DNA of 64,000 nucleotides from an uncultured bacterium. Its GTDB lineage: Bacteria > Planctomycetota > Phycisphaerae > Phycisphaerales > SM1A02. How positions within the stretch are numbered: position 1 is the first letter of the stretch; each line of letters opens with the position of its first letter. The stretch lies in contig CAIUGT010000008.1 in the NCBI GenBank assembly GCA_903898755.1, forward strand, positions 1 through 64,000, written 5' to 3'. Of this stretch, positions 51,430 through 59,563 are shown piece by piece. The notes beneath the pieces are model-generated. The model searched no databases. It was given only the letters and a program-made list of their open reading frames with translations, and was not told the origin of the DNA. A program made the position numbers and the translations under genes.

Positions 51430-52350
51430 ATGAACACCAATCGCATTTGTAAATTGTTTTGTTCCGCCTCATTCATCGTGTCAGTTCTTTTGTGCTCGCC
51501 ACTGACGGCGCAAACAACCGCGCCCGCTGCGCCAACTTCCGCCGCCGCAACAGCTGTCGCCGCCTCATGGCCCGCGGATGAAGCGGGTTTGAATGCGCTT
51601 GCTGCAAAATTAATCAATGGTTGGTTCAAGCAAATTGCGGACAAGGATATGAAGGGCGTCATGGCCGCCATGCAACCCGCGTTCCAAGTGATCACGTTTG
51701 AGGGCGTCTTTGATCCAGCCACAAGCATGGGCTATATCAGCAGTCTGGGAACCAAGGCGCCCAAGGTGAGCGACGTGATTGCCACACGTGTTGGCGACGC
51801 GTTGATTGCAACGTGTCTTGTGAAAGCCGATCAAGAACTGGATGGCAAAAAACTTTCTTCAGACGCGATGCCGCGCTTGGGTGTGTGGCAGATTGTGGAT
51901 GGCGCTTGGAAAATGGCGGCGTGGGCCTCACTGAGTTCGCCATCTCCGCGACCCGCGCCCAAAGCGCCAGCCTTTGCCGGCGACGCTGCGATGAACACGC
52001 AGGGTGCCGCATTGTTGACCAAGTTGTTAATGGCGCAGCATAAAAAAGATTTGCCCACCTTTGACGCCATGTTGGCAACAGGAATGCAAGTTGTGAATTT
52101 CAAGGGTCAGAAAGTGCGCGATGACATGATCAAGGGCGCGAAGATGGCGACCACGGAATTGCCTGTCATTGCCGACGCGCGCGCCACAAAGTGCGGCGAT
52201 CTTCTGGTGGTGACATGCAATCTCACCATGGGACAGAAAGTGGGTTGGGCCACTCTGCCCGCAAATCCAGCGCCATTTCTGGCCGTGTTTCAAGGTTCAG
52301 GTGATGCCGCAAAAGTAATCGCGCTGGCGAACACCAACAAGGAAAAATAA
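51430..52350 (+). CDS. Secreted protein with two NTF2-like (SnoaL/DUF4440-type) domains
   Basis: A 306-residue protein with a signal peptide (cleavage near LTAQ, residue 28) and an alanine-rich linker. Two halves (about 60-175 and 190-300) repeat the same order: a helix around the Lys-Asp motif, a VITFEG or VVNFKG strand, an ATRVGDALIATC or ATKCGDLLVVTC strand and a final VW/VF strand. This is an internal duplication of an NTF2-like cone fold. Ligand unknown. Its stop is two bases from the convergent HD-GYP gene. Confidence 0.7.
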   Translation: MNTNRICKLFCSASFIVSVLLCSPLTAQTTAPAAPTSAAATAVAASWPADEAGLNALAAKLINGWFKQIADKDMKGVMAAMQPAFQVITFEGVFDPATSMGYISSLGTKAPKVSDVIATRVGDALIATCLVKADQELDGKKLSSDAMPRLGVWQIVDGAWKMAAWASLSSPSPRPAPKAPAFAGDAAMNTQGAALLTKLLMAQHKKDLPTFDAMLATGMQVVNFKGQKVRDDMIKGAKMATTELPVIADARATKCGDLLVVTCNLTMGQKVGWATLPANPAPFLAVFQGSGDAAKVIALANTNKEK

Positions 52351-52352
52351 AT

Positions 52353-53369
52353 TTACTCTTCTATGGTTGATGGATTGGAGTCGCCCACCATCATTTGCAA
52401 AAAGAGTTCGACCGCCTTGGGGTCAAAGTGCGTTCCTGATTGCTCGCGCATGTGCGCGACAATTTTTGCATAGGGCCATGCTTTGCGGTAGGGGCGGTCC
52501 GATGACAGAGCGTCCCACACATCAATCACGGCGAAGATGCGCGCGATTAAAGGAATTTGCTCGCCCTTGAGTCCGCGCGGATACCCAGTCCCATCCCAAC
52601 GTTCGTGATGGCAATATGGAATGTCCAAAGCTGAGCGCAGATATTCAATTGGAGCCAACATGTCGTGGGCAAATTGCGGGTGCTTTCGCATAATCACCCA
52701 CTCTTCTTCTGTCAGTGGTCCCGGCTTGTGCAAAATATGATCGGGCACGCCAATTTTTCCAATGTCATGCAGCAATGCGCTGCGTCGCACATGGATCAAT
52801 TCGTTGTCAGACATTCCCATCAAGCGCGCAAGTTCAACAGTGAGCAGTGTCACGCGCCGAGAATGATGTTCGGTTTCATTGTCGCGCAAATCCAAAGCGC
52901 GCACCCAGCCTTTCAGCGTGGCCTCGTAGGCGTCCTGCAATTCACGGTGAATCTGCAGCAAATCGGCTTGCTGCTTCATTAACTTTCGATAGCGATTCAA
53001 ACGAATAATAGTGTTCACGCGCGCGCGAATTTCCATGCGATCGATGGGTTTGGAAATAAAATCGTCGGCGCCGGCCTCAATGCCTTGAAGCCGCGATGCC
53101 TTGTCGTCAAGGGCCGTGGTCATCACCACGGGTACGTCGGCTAAAATTGGATCCGCGCGCAGTCTGCGGCACACTTCAAATCCATCCATGTCTGGCATCA
53201 TCACATCGAGCAAAATGAGATCAGGCTGCAATGCACTGGCTTGCTTCAGCGCGTCGAGTCCATTGTCGGAGAAGTGGAGGTTGTGACCCAATCCAGTGAG
53301 CACCGCCTCCAATGTTTCACGGCCACGCGAGTCATCATCCACAATTAAAATATTCGATAGTGAGCTCAT
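52353..53369 (-). CDS. Response regulator with HD-GYP phosphodiesterase output
   Basis: A 338-residue two-domain regulator. Receiver domain 1-120 with ILIVDDDS, phosphoacceptor Asp55 in LILLDVMMPDMDG and SKPID. After a linker helix comes an HD-GYP domain with HD at 201-202 (LLHDIGKIGVPD) and HHERWDGTGYP at 254-264, so the metal ligands and GYP triad are intact and c-di-GMP hydrolysis is predicted. It is the last gene of the minus-strand H-NOX operon, 12 bp after the kinase, and is the likely cognate output. Confidence 0.95.
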   Translation of the reverse strand: MSSLSNILIVDDDSRGRETLEAVLTGLGHNLHFSDNGLDALKQASALQPDLILLDVMMPDMDGFEVCRRLRADPILADVPVVMTTALDDKASRLQGIEAGADDFISKPIDRMEIRARVNTIIRLNRYRKLMKQQADLLQIHRELQDAYEATLKGWVRALDLRDNETEHHSRRVTLLTVELARLMGMSDNELIHVRRSALLHDIGKIGVPDHILHKPGPLTEEEWVIMRKHPQFAHDMLAPIEYLRSALDIPYCHHERWDGTGYPRGLKGEQIPLIARIFAVIDVWDALSSDRPYRKAWPYAKIVAHMREQSGTHFDPKAVELFLQMMVGDSNPSTIEE

Positions 53370-53381
53370 GGCGAATTTTGT

Positions 53382-55067
53382 TTAAAGCGTTTCGTCGTTG
53401 GGCAAGTGAGCTCGAATGGTTTTCACCAGTTGTTTCATATTCACTGGCTTGCTGAGATAGTCGTTGGCTCCAACAGCGATACAGCGTTCGCGGTCGCCCA
53501 CCATTGCGCGCGAAGTTAAAGCGATAATAGGCATATCGGTGTGTTTATCATCTGCACGCAAATGGGCGATGGCGTCCAGGCCATCCATCAATGGCATTTG
53601 AATATCCATGAGCACCAACGAAGGAATGTGCTCGCGCACCATTTTCACGGCTTCCAATCCATCGCGCGCTTGAATCACCCGTAATTTGTTGGCGCGCAGA
53701 TAATCAGTGACCGTCATAAGGTTGATCTCATTGTCGTCAGCCACCAAGATGAGGGGTGTGTTGCTTGGAAGTGTTTCGGCGGGAGTGATTTCAGTAAGGG
53801 ATATTGTTCCGCTGGGGTTGTGTTGGTTCAAAGTATCCAAACCCTTGCATGGAATTCGAACAGTGAAGCAGCTGCCTTTGCCAATTTCACTTTCCACTGC
53901 CACGCTGCCACCATGCAGTTCGACCAGTTTCATAACCAAAGTCAGACCAAGTCCGGTGCCGGCGTACTGGCGGGAAAGTTTGGAATCCAATTGTGTGAAG
54001 GGACTAAAGAGGCGCTTTAAATCTTCAGTGGCAATTCCAATGCCAGTGTCACGAACGGAGAACATAAGGGATTCACTTTCCAAATCGCACTTGGTCTCCA
54101 GAGTTACGCTGCCGCCATTCGGAGTGAACTTCACGGCATTGGAGAGCAGATTCACCAGGATTTGTTTCAAGCGGCGTTCGTCGGCAGTGAGCATGACGGA
54201 TTGATTGTCCATGACCAGCTTGAGATTTATTTTTTGCTTTTGCGCTTGTTCCATAACAAATCGCAAACTTGCCTGGCACAGATCCTCCACATTGGCTTTC
54301 GTCAACTCAAGTTCCATTTTGCCGGCGCCAATTTTGGCGATGTCCAGCAAGTCGTTGATCAGCGCTAAAAGATGGTGGCCACTTTCCGCGATGGTGTTGA
54401 TGGATTTGACTTGCTTGGTGTTCATATCTCCATATACGCCTTCGGCAAGCGATTCGGAAAGTCCAAGTATGGCGTTGAGCGGCGTGCGCAATTCATGGCT
54501 CATAGCCGACAAGAAATCATCCTTGGAGCGCATGACGCGCGACAGTTCGGCGTTGGCCATTGATAGTTCAGCGGTGCGATCGGCCACGCGTTGCTCAAGT
54601 TTTTCAGAAAGTTGTTTGGCGTCGTGCAGCGATGTGCTGGTGGCTTGAACTAATTGCAATAGATCAACCGTGGAATCATGCAGCGCGAAGTCCTGCAAAA
54701 CCAAATGCAAGGCTTTTAATTCGGTTGGATTGCGCACCCATGGCGACCCCAGAAAAAGATAGCGCTCTGGGTCGCGTAAAATGAGAACTTGACATCGCAG
54801 CATTAAATCGGTGGATGTGGATTTAAAAACAAACAGCGTGTTTTCCTGCCGCGCAATGAAATCACGGTTGAAAGCCTTGATTGGCTCCGACGCCAGTCGA
54901 AACAACAAGAAATGATCATTAATTAAAGCGCCTGGAACGATCTTGGGGCAAACACGCGCCAACACTGACCCCGTATCAATAACCCGCATGTCCGCGTCCA
55001 CAATAAAATGAAATGGAAACAGCTTTGAAAACTGCCCGTGGTCAAGCATGGGCGCGGAGTCCGTCAT
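53382..55067 (-). CDS. Hybrid histidine kinase with HNOBA sensor domain
   Basis: A 561-residue kinase. Residues about 12-145 form the HNOBA (haem NO-binding associated) domain: LFPFHFIVDADMRV, RYLFLGSPWV and LVLQDFALHDSTVDLLQL are diagnostic. A coiled coil (150-182) leads to HisKA with His191 in SHELRTPLNA, an ATPase domain with NLLSNAVKFTPNG, DTGIGIA and GTGLGL, and a C-terminal receiver with Asp488 in LVLMDIQMPLMDG. No membrane segment. ATG 55067 makes an ATGA overlap with the H-NOX stop, so sensor and kinase are translationally coupled. It probably relays H-NOX haem state to the HD-GYP regulator. Confidence 0.94.
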   Translation of the reverse strand: MTDSAPMLDHGQFSKLFPFHFIVDADMRVIDTGSVLARVCPKIVPGALINDHFLLFRLASEPIKAFNRDFIARQENTLFVFKSTSTDLMLRCQVLILRDPERYLFLGSPWVRNPTELKALHLVLQDFALHDSTVDLLQLVQATSTSLHDAKQLSEKLEQRVADRTAELSMANAELSRVMRSKDDFLSAMSHELRTPLNAILGLSESLAEGVYGDMNTKQVKSINTIAESGHHLLALINDLLDIAKIGAGKMELELTKANVEDLCQASLRFVMEQAQKQKINLKLVMDNQSVMLTADERRLKQILVNLLSNAVKFTPNGGSVTLETKCDLESESLMFSVRDTGIGIATEDLKRLFSPFTQLDSKLSRQYAGTGLGLTLVMKLVELHGGSVAVESEIGKGSCFTVRIPCKGLDTLNQHNPSGTISLTEITPAETLPSNTPLILVADDNEINLMTVTDYLRANKLRVIQARDGLEAVKMVREHIPSLVLMDIQMPLMDGLDAIAHLRADDKHTDMPIIALTSRAMVGDRERCIAVGANDYLSKPVNMKQLVKTIRAHLPNDETL

Positions 55068-55624
55068 TTTTGATCCGCGGCGCCCCAATTCACAAGGAAC
55101 TCATCATGGTCAGCGCCTTTGTCTTTGAACTTGGTGTGGGTCACAACGGCGGGTGTTTTGTAAAGTTTCGAAATGCCATTGAGCATTCCAACAACCACCA
55201 TGGAGAGACCTGGTCGGTCGCTGAAGTAATGCAGGGTGATTCCATTTTCATGTCGGTCAGAACATTCAAATCGCGGTGGTTTGAGATTTGGAAAAATCAA
55301 AGCGACGCGCGTGTGGAACAAGGGGAGATAGTCCAAGAATTCACCAATGGTGCGTCCCGCTGACATCAACATGTCGCCGTAGCCTTTGAACGCTGTATGC
55401 GTTACCCAAAACTCGCCGAACGCATAAAGAACTTGATCCGCGGTCAGGCCAAGCACTTCGGTGGCCGCTCCAACCAAACCATATGTCATTGCGTCTGGAT
55501 AACTTTGGTTGCTAACGAATGCGGTCTCGGTCACGCCGGCTTTCTTTTTCACGGCTTCCCATTTGTCAGCGCCAAATTGAATTGTGACCAAGTCTTCAAT
55601 GGATTTGTTGATCATTCCATGCAT
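55064..55624 (-). CDS. H-NOX haem nitric-oxide sensor, copy 1
   Basis: A 186-residue soluble haem protein. The proximal His104 lies in LPLFHTRV and the propionate-binding Y-x-S-x-R is Y133-S135-R137 (HYFSDR). The residue equivalent to the distal Tyr140 of O2-binding H-NOX proteins is Met142, so O2 should be excluded and NO favoured. The start at 55624 (MHGMINKSIEDLV) matches the family N-terminus. It is directly upstream of and coupled to the HNOBA kinase, and 66 bp downstream of a close paralog. Confidence 0.95.
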   Translation of the reverse strand: MHGMINKSIEDLVTIQFGADKWEAVKKKAGVTETAFVSNQSYPDAMTYGLVGAATEVLGLTADQVLYAFGEFWVTHTAFKGYGDMLMSAGRTIGEFLDYLPLFHTRVALIFPNLKPPRFECSDRHENGITLHYFSDRPGLSMVVVGMLNGISKLYKTPAVVTHTKFKDKGADHDEFLVNWGAADQK

Positions 55625-55690
55625 GTGCTTCTCGTTTCTGTTGGAAAGATTATGAAGTGCTTGAATTCTGAGTGTATCGGAATTGTTATT

Positions 55691-56257
55691 TTATCCACTC
55701 TTTTGAATGGCGTCGCCCCAGCACACCAAGAACTCGTCGTGGTCGTCGCCCTTGTCTTTGAATTTGGTCTGCGTGATCTGAGCGGGCGTGTCATACATTT
55801 TTGCAATGCCACTGAAGAGCCCCCGTACAAACACGGACAAGCCAGGACGGTGGCTGAAATAATGCATTGTGATTCGATCCGCTTGCCGATCGGAACATTC
55901 AAAGCGCGGCGGTTTGAGATGCGGAAAAATCAGCGCCACACGCGTGTGGAACATTGGAAGGTAATCAAGAAACTCCGGCATATTGCGACCAGCGGAACTG
56001 AGCAAGTCCCCGTAGTCCTGGCGCGCCGTGTTTAAAACCCAAAACTCGCCAAAGGCGAAAAGAATTTCGTCCGCGCTCAACTTCAGCACTTCAGTGGCCG
56101 CGCCAATAAGTCCATAAGTCATGGCATCGGGGTAGCTCTCATTGCTAATGAAAGCCTCAATTGTCACTCCCGCCTTCTGTTTAATTTCTTCCCACTTGTC
56201 AATTCCAAATTTGGTCGTAACGAGTGCTTGCACCGATTTGTTGACCATGCCGTACAT
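55691..56257 (-). CDS. H-NOX haem nitric-oxide sensor, copy 2
   Basis: A 188-residue paralog of the gene at 55064, aligning without gaps over nearly its full length. Proximal His104 (LPMFHTRV), Y133-S135-R137 (HYFSHR) and Val142 at the distal position. The first gene of the operon, with AGGAG six bases upstream of ATG 56257. Tandem H-NOX copies feeding one kinase could give two affinities, a heterodimer or antagonistic control. The gap to the divergent lipoprotein gene contains two dyads. Confidence 0.95.
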   Translation of the reverse strand: MYGMVNKSVQALVTTKFGIDKWEEIKQKAGVTIEAFISNESYPDAMTYGLIGAATEVLKLSADEILFAFGEFWVLNTARQDYGDLLSSAGRNMPEFLDYLPMFHTRVALIFPHLKPPRFECSDRQADRITMHYFSHRPGLSVFVRGLFSGIAKMYDTPAQITQTKFKDKGDDHDEFLVCWGDAIQKSG

Positions 56258-56290
56258 GTCGGACTCCTAAAAAAAAGTGGAAATATCCAA

Positions 56291-56308
56291 TTCAATATAC
56301 GTATTGAA
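56291..56308. promoter_or_regulatory. Inverted repeat TTCAATA-N4-TATTGAA upstream of the H-NOX operon
   Basis: Perfect seven-base arms, 34 bp upstream of the copy-2 H-NOX start and in the gap shared with the divergent lipoprotein gene. A separate perfect palindrome ATCAATTGAT follows at 56316-56325. The arms match those at 46844-46865, though with a different spacer, so a shared regulator is possible but unproven. Confidence 0.5.
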
Positions 56309-56418
56309 AATGGTAATCAATTGATACTAGGCGAAATGACTCGCGCGGAAATAGTTCTGTGGGGTCGTGAGCAACGTGACGGGATTCCTTTGTATGGGCT
56401 TTGCCTTATTATTGAGAT

Positions 56419-57528
56419 ATGCATATGCGAAAACTATTTCTGCTCGCACTCATTGGCGCGCTGTTCTGTGTTGATTTCGGTTGTCAAAGTGGTCTACCGA
56501 AGCTGAACACTGAACAAAAAGCCGAGAAGTTACAGACATATATAGATCAGCAAACGCAGTTCTGGACACTGCGCCATGACCTGGTGCCAATCGCCAGACA
56601 GATTTCAGTTGTCATTCCATTGGATTGTGATTTGGCGTTGCGCGATATCAAGGATCCGCAAATTCGTGAATACGTTCTCAACATCGCCGCTGGCGCCGGT
56701 ATTTACGCCACTACTCGGGTCTGGGTTTCTGATCCGCGCGTGGGGTTGGCGGACCTGATCATCATCACGCACTCAATTGAACAGACCATGAAAATCATGG
56801 CGAAGAAGGGGCCATATCCATCGCTTGATCCCATGATTCAAACCATGGCTTCCATCATGGAAGATTTAAATATTTTGGGAACGAAATGGCTTGAGCCGCA
56901 AGTGCAGGTGCAGATTCAGAAAGCGATAGAGGAGGACGCGCAAACAAATTGGACCCCCGCGGCTGACTTGATGAAGGTGAATGAACTGCTGACCACCAAG
57001 TTCAAGGAGCCGGTTGGAATTCAAATTGATTCATCCTTTCTTCAGTTTGACGACAACGGTTTATTTGAGCGCGGCATAAGCGAACTGCATGACATGAATT
57101 TGGCTGCTGAGAAGGCATCCGTTATTTTGGGAATATTGCCTCAAGCCGTGGAGTTGCGCGCGCGCCGCGCCATGTTGATGACGTTGAACGAGCCGATTGT
57201 TGTTGAGATGCGCGCCAACCTTGCGCAGATGGCGGCGCAACTGAAAGAGTTGAAAGAATTGAAGGGGCTTCAAGAGTTGAAGATGCTGGAAGAATTAAAA
57301 GGTCTTGAAGCGATGAAGGATTTGCGGGAACTGAAGAATCTGGAAAGTTTGAAGGGGTTGCAAGAGTTGAAGAATCTTGAAGGCATTCAGAAAGAGTTGC
57401 AGGGGTTGCGTCCGCTGAAGGCCTTGGATGAACTTGTGGAATTCAAATGGAAGTTGGCCATATTGGTGATGTGCGGATTTATTGCACAAACCGTGGTGTT
57501 GGTATGGGCCATTCGAAGCCGCCGTTGA
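56419..57528 (+). CDS. Putative lipoprotein with period-3 leucine repeat and C-terminal membrane helix
   Basis: A 369-residue protein of unknown family. N-terminal hydrophobic signal followed by a Cys (position 22, FGC), not a perfect lipobox. The body is helical. From about residue 273 to 335 leucine (or Met/Ile) recurs at every third position in units such as LKE, LKG, LQE, LKM and LEE, about twenty in a row. A final helix (LAILVMCGFIAQTVVLVWAI) and an RSRR tail suggest a membrane anchor with a cytoplasmic positive end. ATG 56419 and 56425 are both possible. Divergent from the H-NOX operon. Confidence 0.65.
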   Translation: MHMRKLFLLALIGALFCVDFGCQSGLPKLNTEQKAEKLQTYIDQQTQFWTLRHDLVPIARQISVVIPLDCDLALRDIKDPQIREYVLNIAAGAGIYATTRVWVSDPRVGLADLIIITHSIEQTMKIMAKKGPYPSLDPMIQTMASIMEDLNILGTKWLEPQVQVQIQKAIEEDAQTNWTPAADLMKVNELLTTKFKEPVGIQIDSSFLQFDDNGLFERGISELHDMNLAAEKASVILGILPQAVELRARRAMLMTLNEPIVVEMRANLAQMAAQLKELKELKGLQELKMLEELKGLEAMKDLRELKNLESLKGLQELKNLEGIQKELQGLRPLKALDELVEFKWKLAILVMCGFIAQTVVLVWAIRSRR

Positions 57529-57580
57529 TGGACATGCCTTTGCAAAACATTTCAAATGCCTTTGGTAATATCTGAAATCT

Positions 57581-58444
57581 ATGAAAAATTTTACAACTTC
57601 AGCGTGTGCGATTGTGTTTGCTTGTTCCATGTCAATGGCTCAGGCTCCTTCGACAACTCCTCCAGCTGGCGCGCTAACAGCACCGCCATCTGGTCAAGCC
57701 GTGGGTCAACCGCGCGGGCCAGGACCAGGTCAGCCTGGTGGACCTGTTGGAACTCCTGCGAACTCCGATCAAATTGCGCAACTGTTAATGCGTGGCGATA
57801 AGAACAACGATGGAAAATTATCGCCGGAAGAAATTCCTCCGCAAATAAAGGACCGATTTGGTTCGATCGATTTGAACAAAGATGGTTTGATTGATCAAGA
57901 CGAACTTGTTGCGTTTGCCAAGACGCAAGATAAAACTGGAAACGCGCGTCGTGGTGGTGGCCAAGGACAAAATTTTGAAGGCGCCATGAAGCAAATGAAC
58001 CGCGGTTACAAAGGGCTTGAAAAATCCGCGTTTGATGCAGGCAGCAAGGCGCAGGATTTGGCCAATATTCAAATGGTTGAAGCTGGAATTGTGAATGCAA
58101 AGGGAATGATCTCCACGGTGAAGATGGCTCCGCAAGCAAAAGAAAAGTACGGGGAAGACGTCGCCAAGTATGAAGCCGACATGCGTGCACAATTGCTTGC
58201 CACGCTGAACGTGGCAATTACCTTGGAGAATGCGGTCATTCGCGGCGACGCTGTCGAGGCCAAGAAATTGGTGGCCAAGCTTGATCAGGAAGAAGAAGAA
58301 GGTCACGATATGTTCAAGCGCGAAGAGAATGAGGAGAAGGGCGAAAAGAGTGAAGGCGGCGAACGTGGGGCGCGAGCGCCAACAGCACCAAGTGGAGCGC
58401 CAGCAGCTCCGCCAGCAGCTCCGCCAGCAGGCGCTCCAAAGTAA
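57581..58444 (+). CDS. Secreted EF-hand calcium-binding protein
   Basis: A 287-residue exported protein: signal peptide (to about residue 21), a Pro/Gly-rich linker, two EF-hand loops (DKNNDGKLSPEE at about 73-84 and DLNKDGLIDQDE at about 97-108), then a helical domain (about 140-235) resembling a four-helix bundle and an acidic-to-Ala/Pro-rich tail. EF-hand proteins of this plan are frequent in planctomycetes. The helical domain may be cytochrome b562-like in fold, which is only a suggestion. It ends before a strong terminator. Confidence 0.8.
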   Translation: MKNFTTSACAIVFACSMSMAQAPSTTPPAGALTAPPSGQAVGQPRGPGPGQPGGPVGTPANSDQIAQLLMRGDKNNDGKLSPEEIPPQIKDRFGSIDLNKDGLIDQDELVAFAKTQDKTGNARRGGGQGQNFEGAMKQMNRGYKGLEKSAFDAGSKAQDLANIQMVEAGIVNAKGMISTVKMAPQAKEKYGEDVAKYEADMRAQLLATLNVAITLENAVIRGDAVEAKKLVAKLDQEEEEGHDMFKREENEEKGEKSEGGERGARAPTAPSGAPAAPPAAPPAGAPK

Positions 58445-58471
58445 TTTTTGTAAATCATCAACTTGAAGATC

Positions 58472-58508
58472 ATTGCCCCGCGGCTTGTTGCGCGGGGCAA
58501 TTTATTTT
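58472..58508 (+). terminator. Rho-independent terminator of the EF-hand gene
   Basis: ATTGCCCCGCG (58472-58482) and CGCGGGGCAAT (58491-58501) form a perfect 11-bp G+C-rich stem with an 8-nt loop, followed by TTATTTTT. It lies 27 bp after the stop at 58444. Confidence 0.92.
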
Positions 58509-58598
58509 TGTGGCTGCGCGCTGAGTGCAGCAGGCTTCTGTGGTAACAGTGTTGCTTTGGAATGCTGCAAGCGCAATCAAAGGGGTGAAGAAAGATGC

Positions 58599-59201
58599 TT
58601 AGTGATGAGGCGGTAGCGTTTTTTCCAGAACTTCAAAATACAAATCGTCGCGCCGCGGCGTGCCCGCCCGCGGTTCGTCATAAGGAAACTTTTCGCGCTT
58701 TCCGGTGAGCAAATAGCCGCGTCGTTGATACCAAGTGATCAGTGTCTCGCGCTGCCCAATCACGGTCATGCGGGCGCGCGATAAGCCAAATTCTTCGCGG
58801 ATCACGCGCTCCGCTTCTTGTAAGAGTTGGCGGCCAATTCCTGCGGCTTGCAATGTTGGGCGCACGGAAACCATGCCTATGTAGCCAGCGTCGCCAGCTT
58901 TTTCAATGCGCACGCACGCAACAATCGAGCTTGTTTGATTGTTGCGTGCGCGGGCCTCAGTCTGCTGGAGGTCTTGCTCAATCGCATTGTGTTGCTGGGC
59001 CAGCCGAATGCGCGAGTGCGCTCCAGAAATAATTTCACGAATTTCAAGTTCATCGGTGCGTTGACCATCTAAAAGATCCGCTTCGGTGGTCCACCCCGCG
59101 CGACTGCCTGTGCCGCGGTATGCGCTTTCAACCAACTCAACAACGGCGGACACATCGGCAAGTGTGGCGTTGCGAAAAACAATGGACTGCGCGGAATTCA
59201 T
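58599..59201 (-). CDS. GNAT N-acetyltransferase
   Basis: A 200-residue single-domain acetyltransferase. FRNATLADVSAVVELVESAYRG opens the fold, and YIGMVSVRPTLQAAGIGRQLLQEAERV is the acetyl-CoA site (Q/R-x-x-G-x-G/A), with WYQRRGYLLTGKREKFP at the end. It resembles small-molecule or polyamine acetyltransferases but the substrate cannot be told. Stand-alone gene with ATG at 59201. Confidence 0.87.
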   Translation of the reverse strand: MNSAQSIVFRNATLADVSAVVELVESAYRGTGSRAGWTTEADLLDGQRTDELEIREIISGAHSRIRLAQQHNAIEQDLQQTEARARNNQTSSIVACVRIEKAGDAGYIGMVSVRPTLQAAGIGRQLLQEAERVIREEFGLSRARMTVIGQRETLITWYQRRGYLLTGKREKFPYDEPRAGTPRRDDLYFEVLEKTLPPHH

Positions 59202-59563
59202 CAGTCAATCATAGAAGATGTTTGGAATTGGAAGCGGTGACGGCGATGGTCTTGTGCGGTGCGGGTGATCCGCGACATGTTGTTGTTCGATTGCATTTCA
59301 TACGATGTCCATTCAAGCAATGTCAAAGGCCAGCAAGACTGTGGAAATAATTTCAAACACGCAAGCGCGGCGCGTTGGTGGTGCGTGGATTGTGGTGGAT
59401 GAATTCAGCTGGCAACCCGGTGAAGCAAAAGCGCAAACTTGCCAATTCGCTAGATGGTCTTGCACAGCAAATTGGCGCGGACACTTGTGAGTTGCGCTAG
59501 GCAGACGTGGTGTTTAGCAGCGGTGAACTATTGAATCGCCACAATGTGAAATTGGAGCGCGCA
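59202..59563. other. Gene-poor gap with two weak small ORFs
   Basis: No convincing gene. On the plus strand a 61-residue frame (59305-59490) begins MSIQAMSKASKTVEIIS and a 33-residue frame (59399-59500) overlaps it in another phase, ending ANSLDGLAQQIGADTCELR. Protein-like texture switches between the two frames near 59400, as in a decayed or frameshifted small gene. No hairpin or repeat was noticed. Confidence 0.3.
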
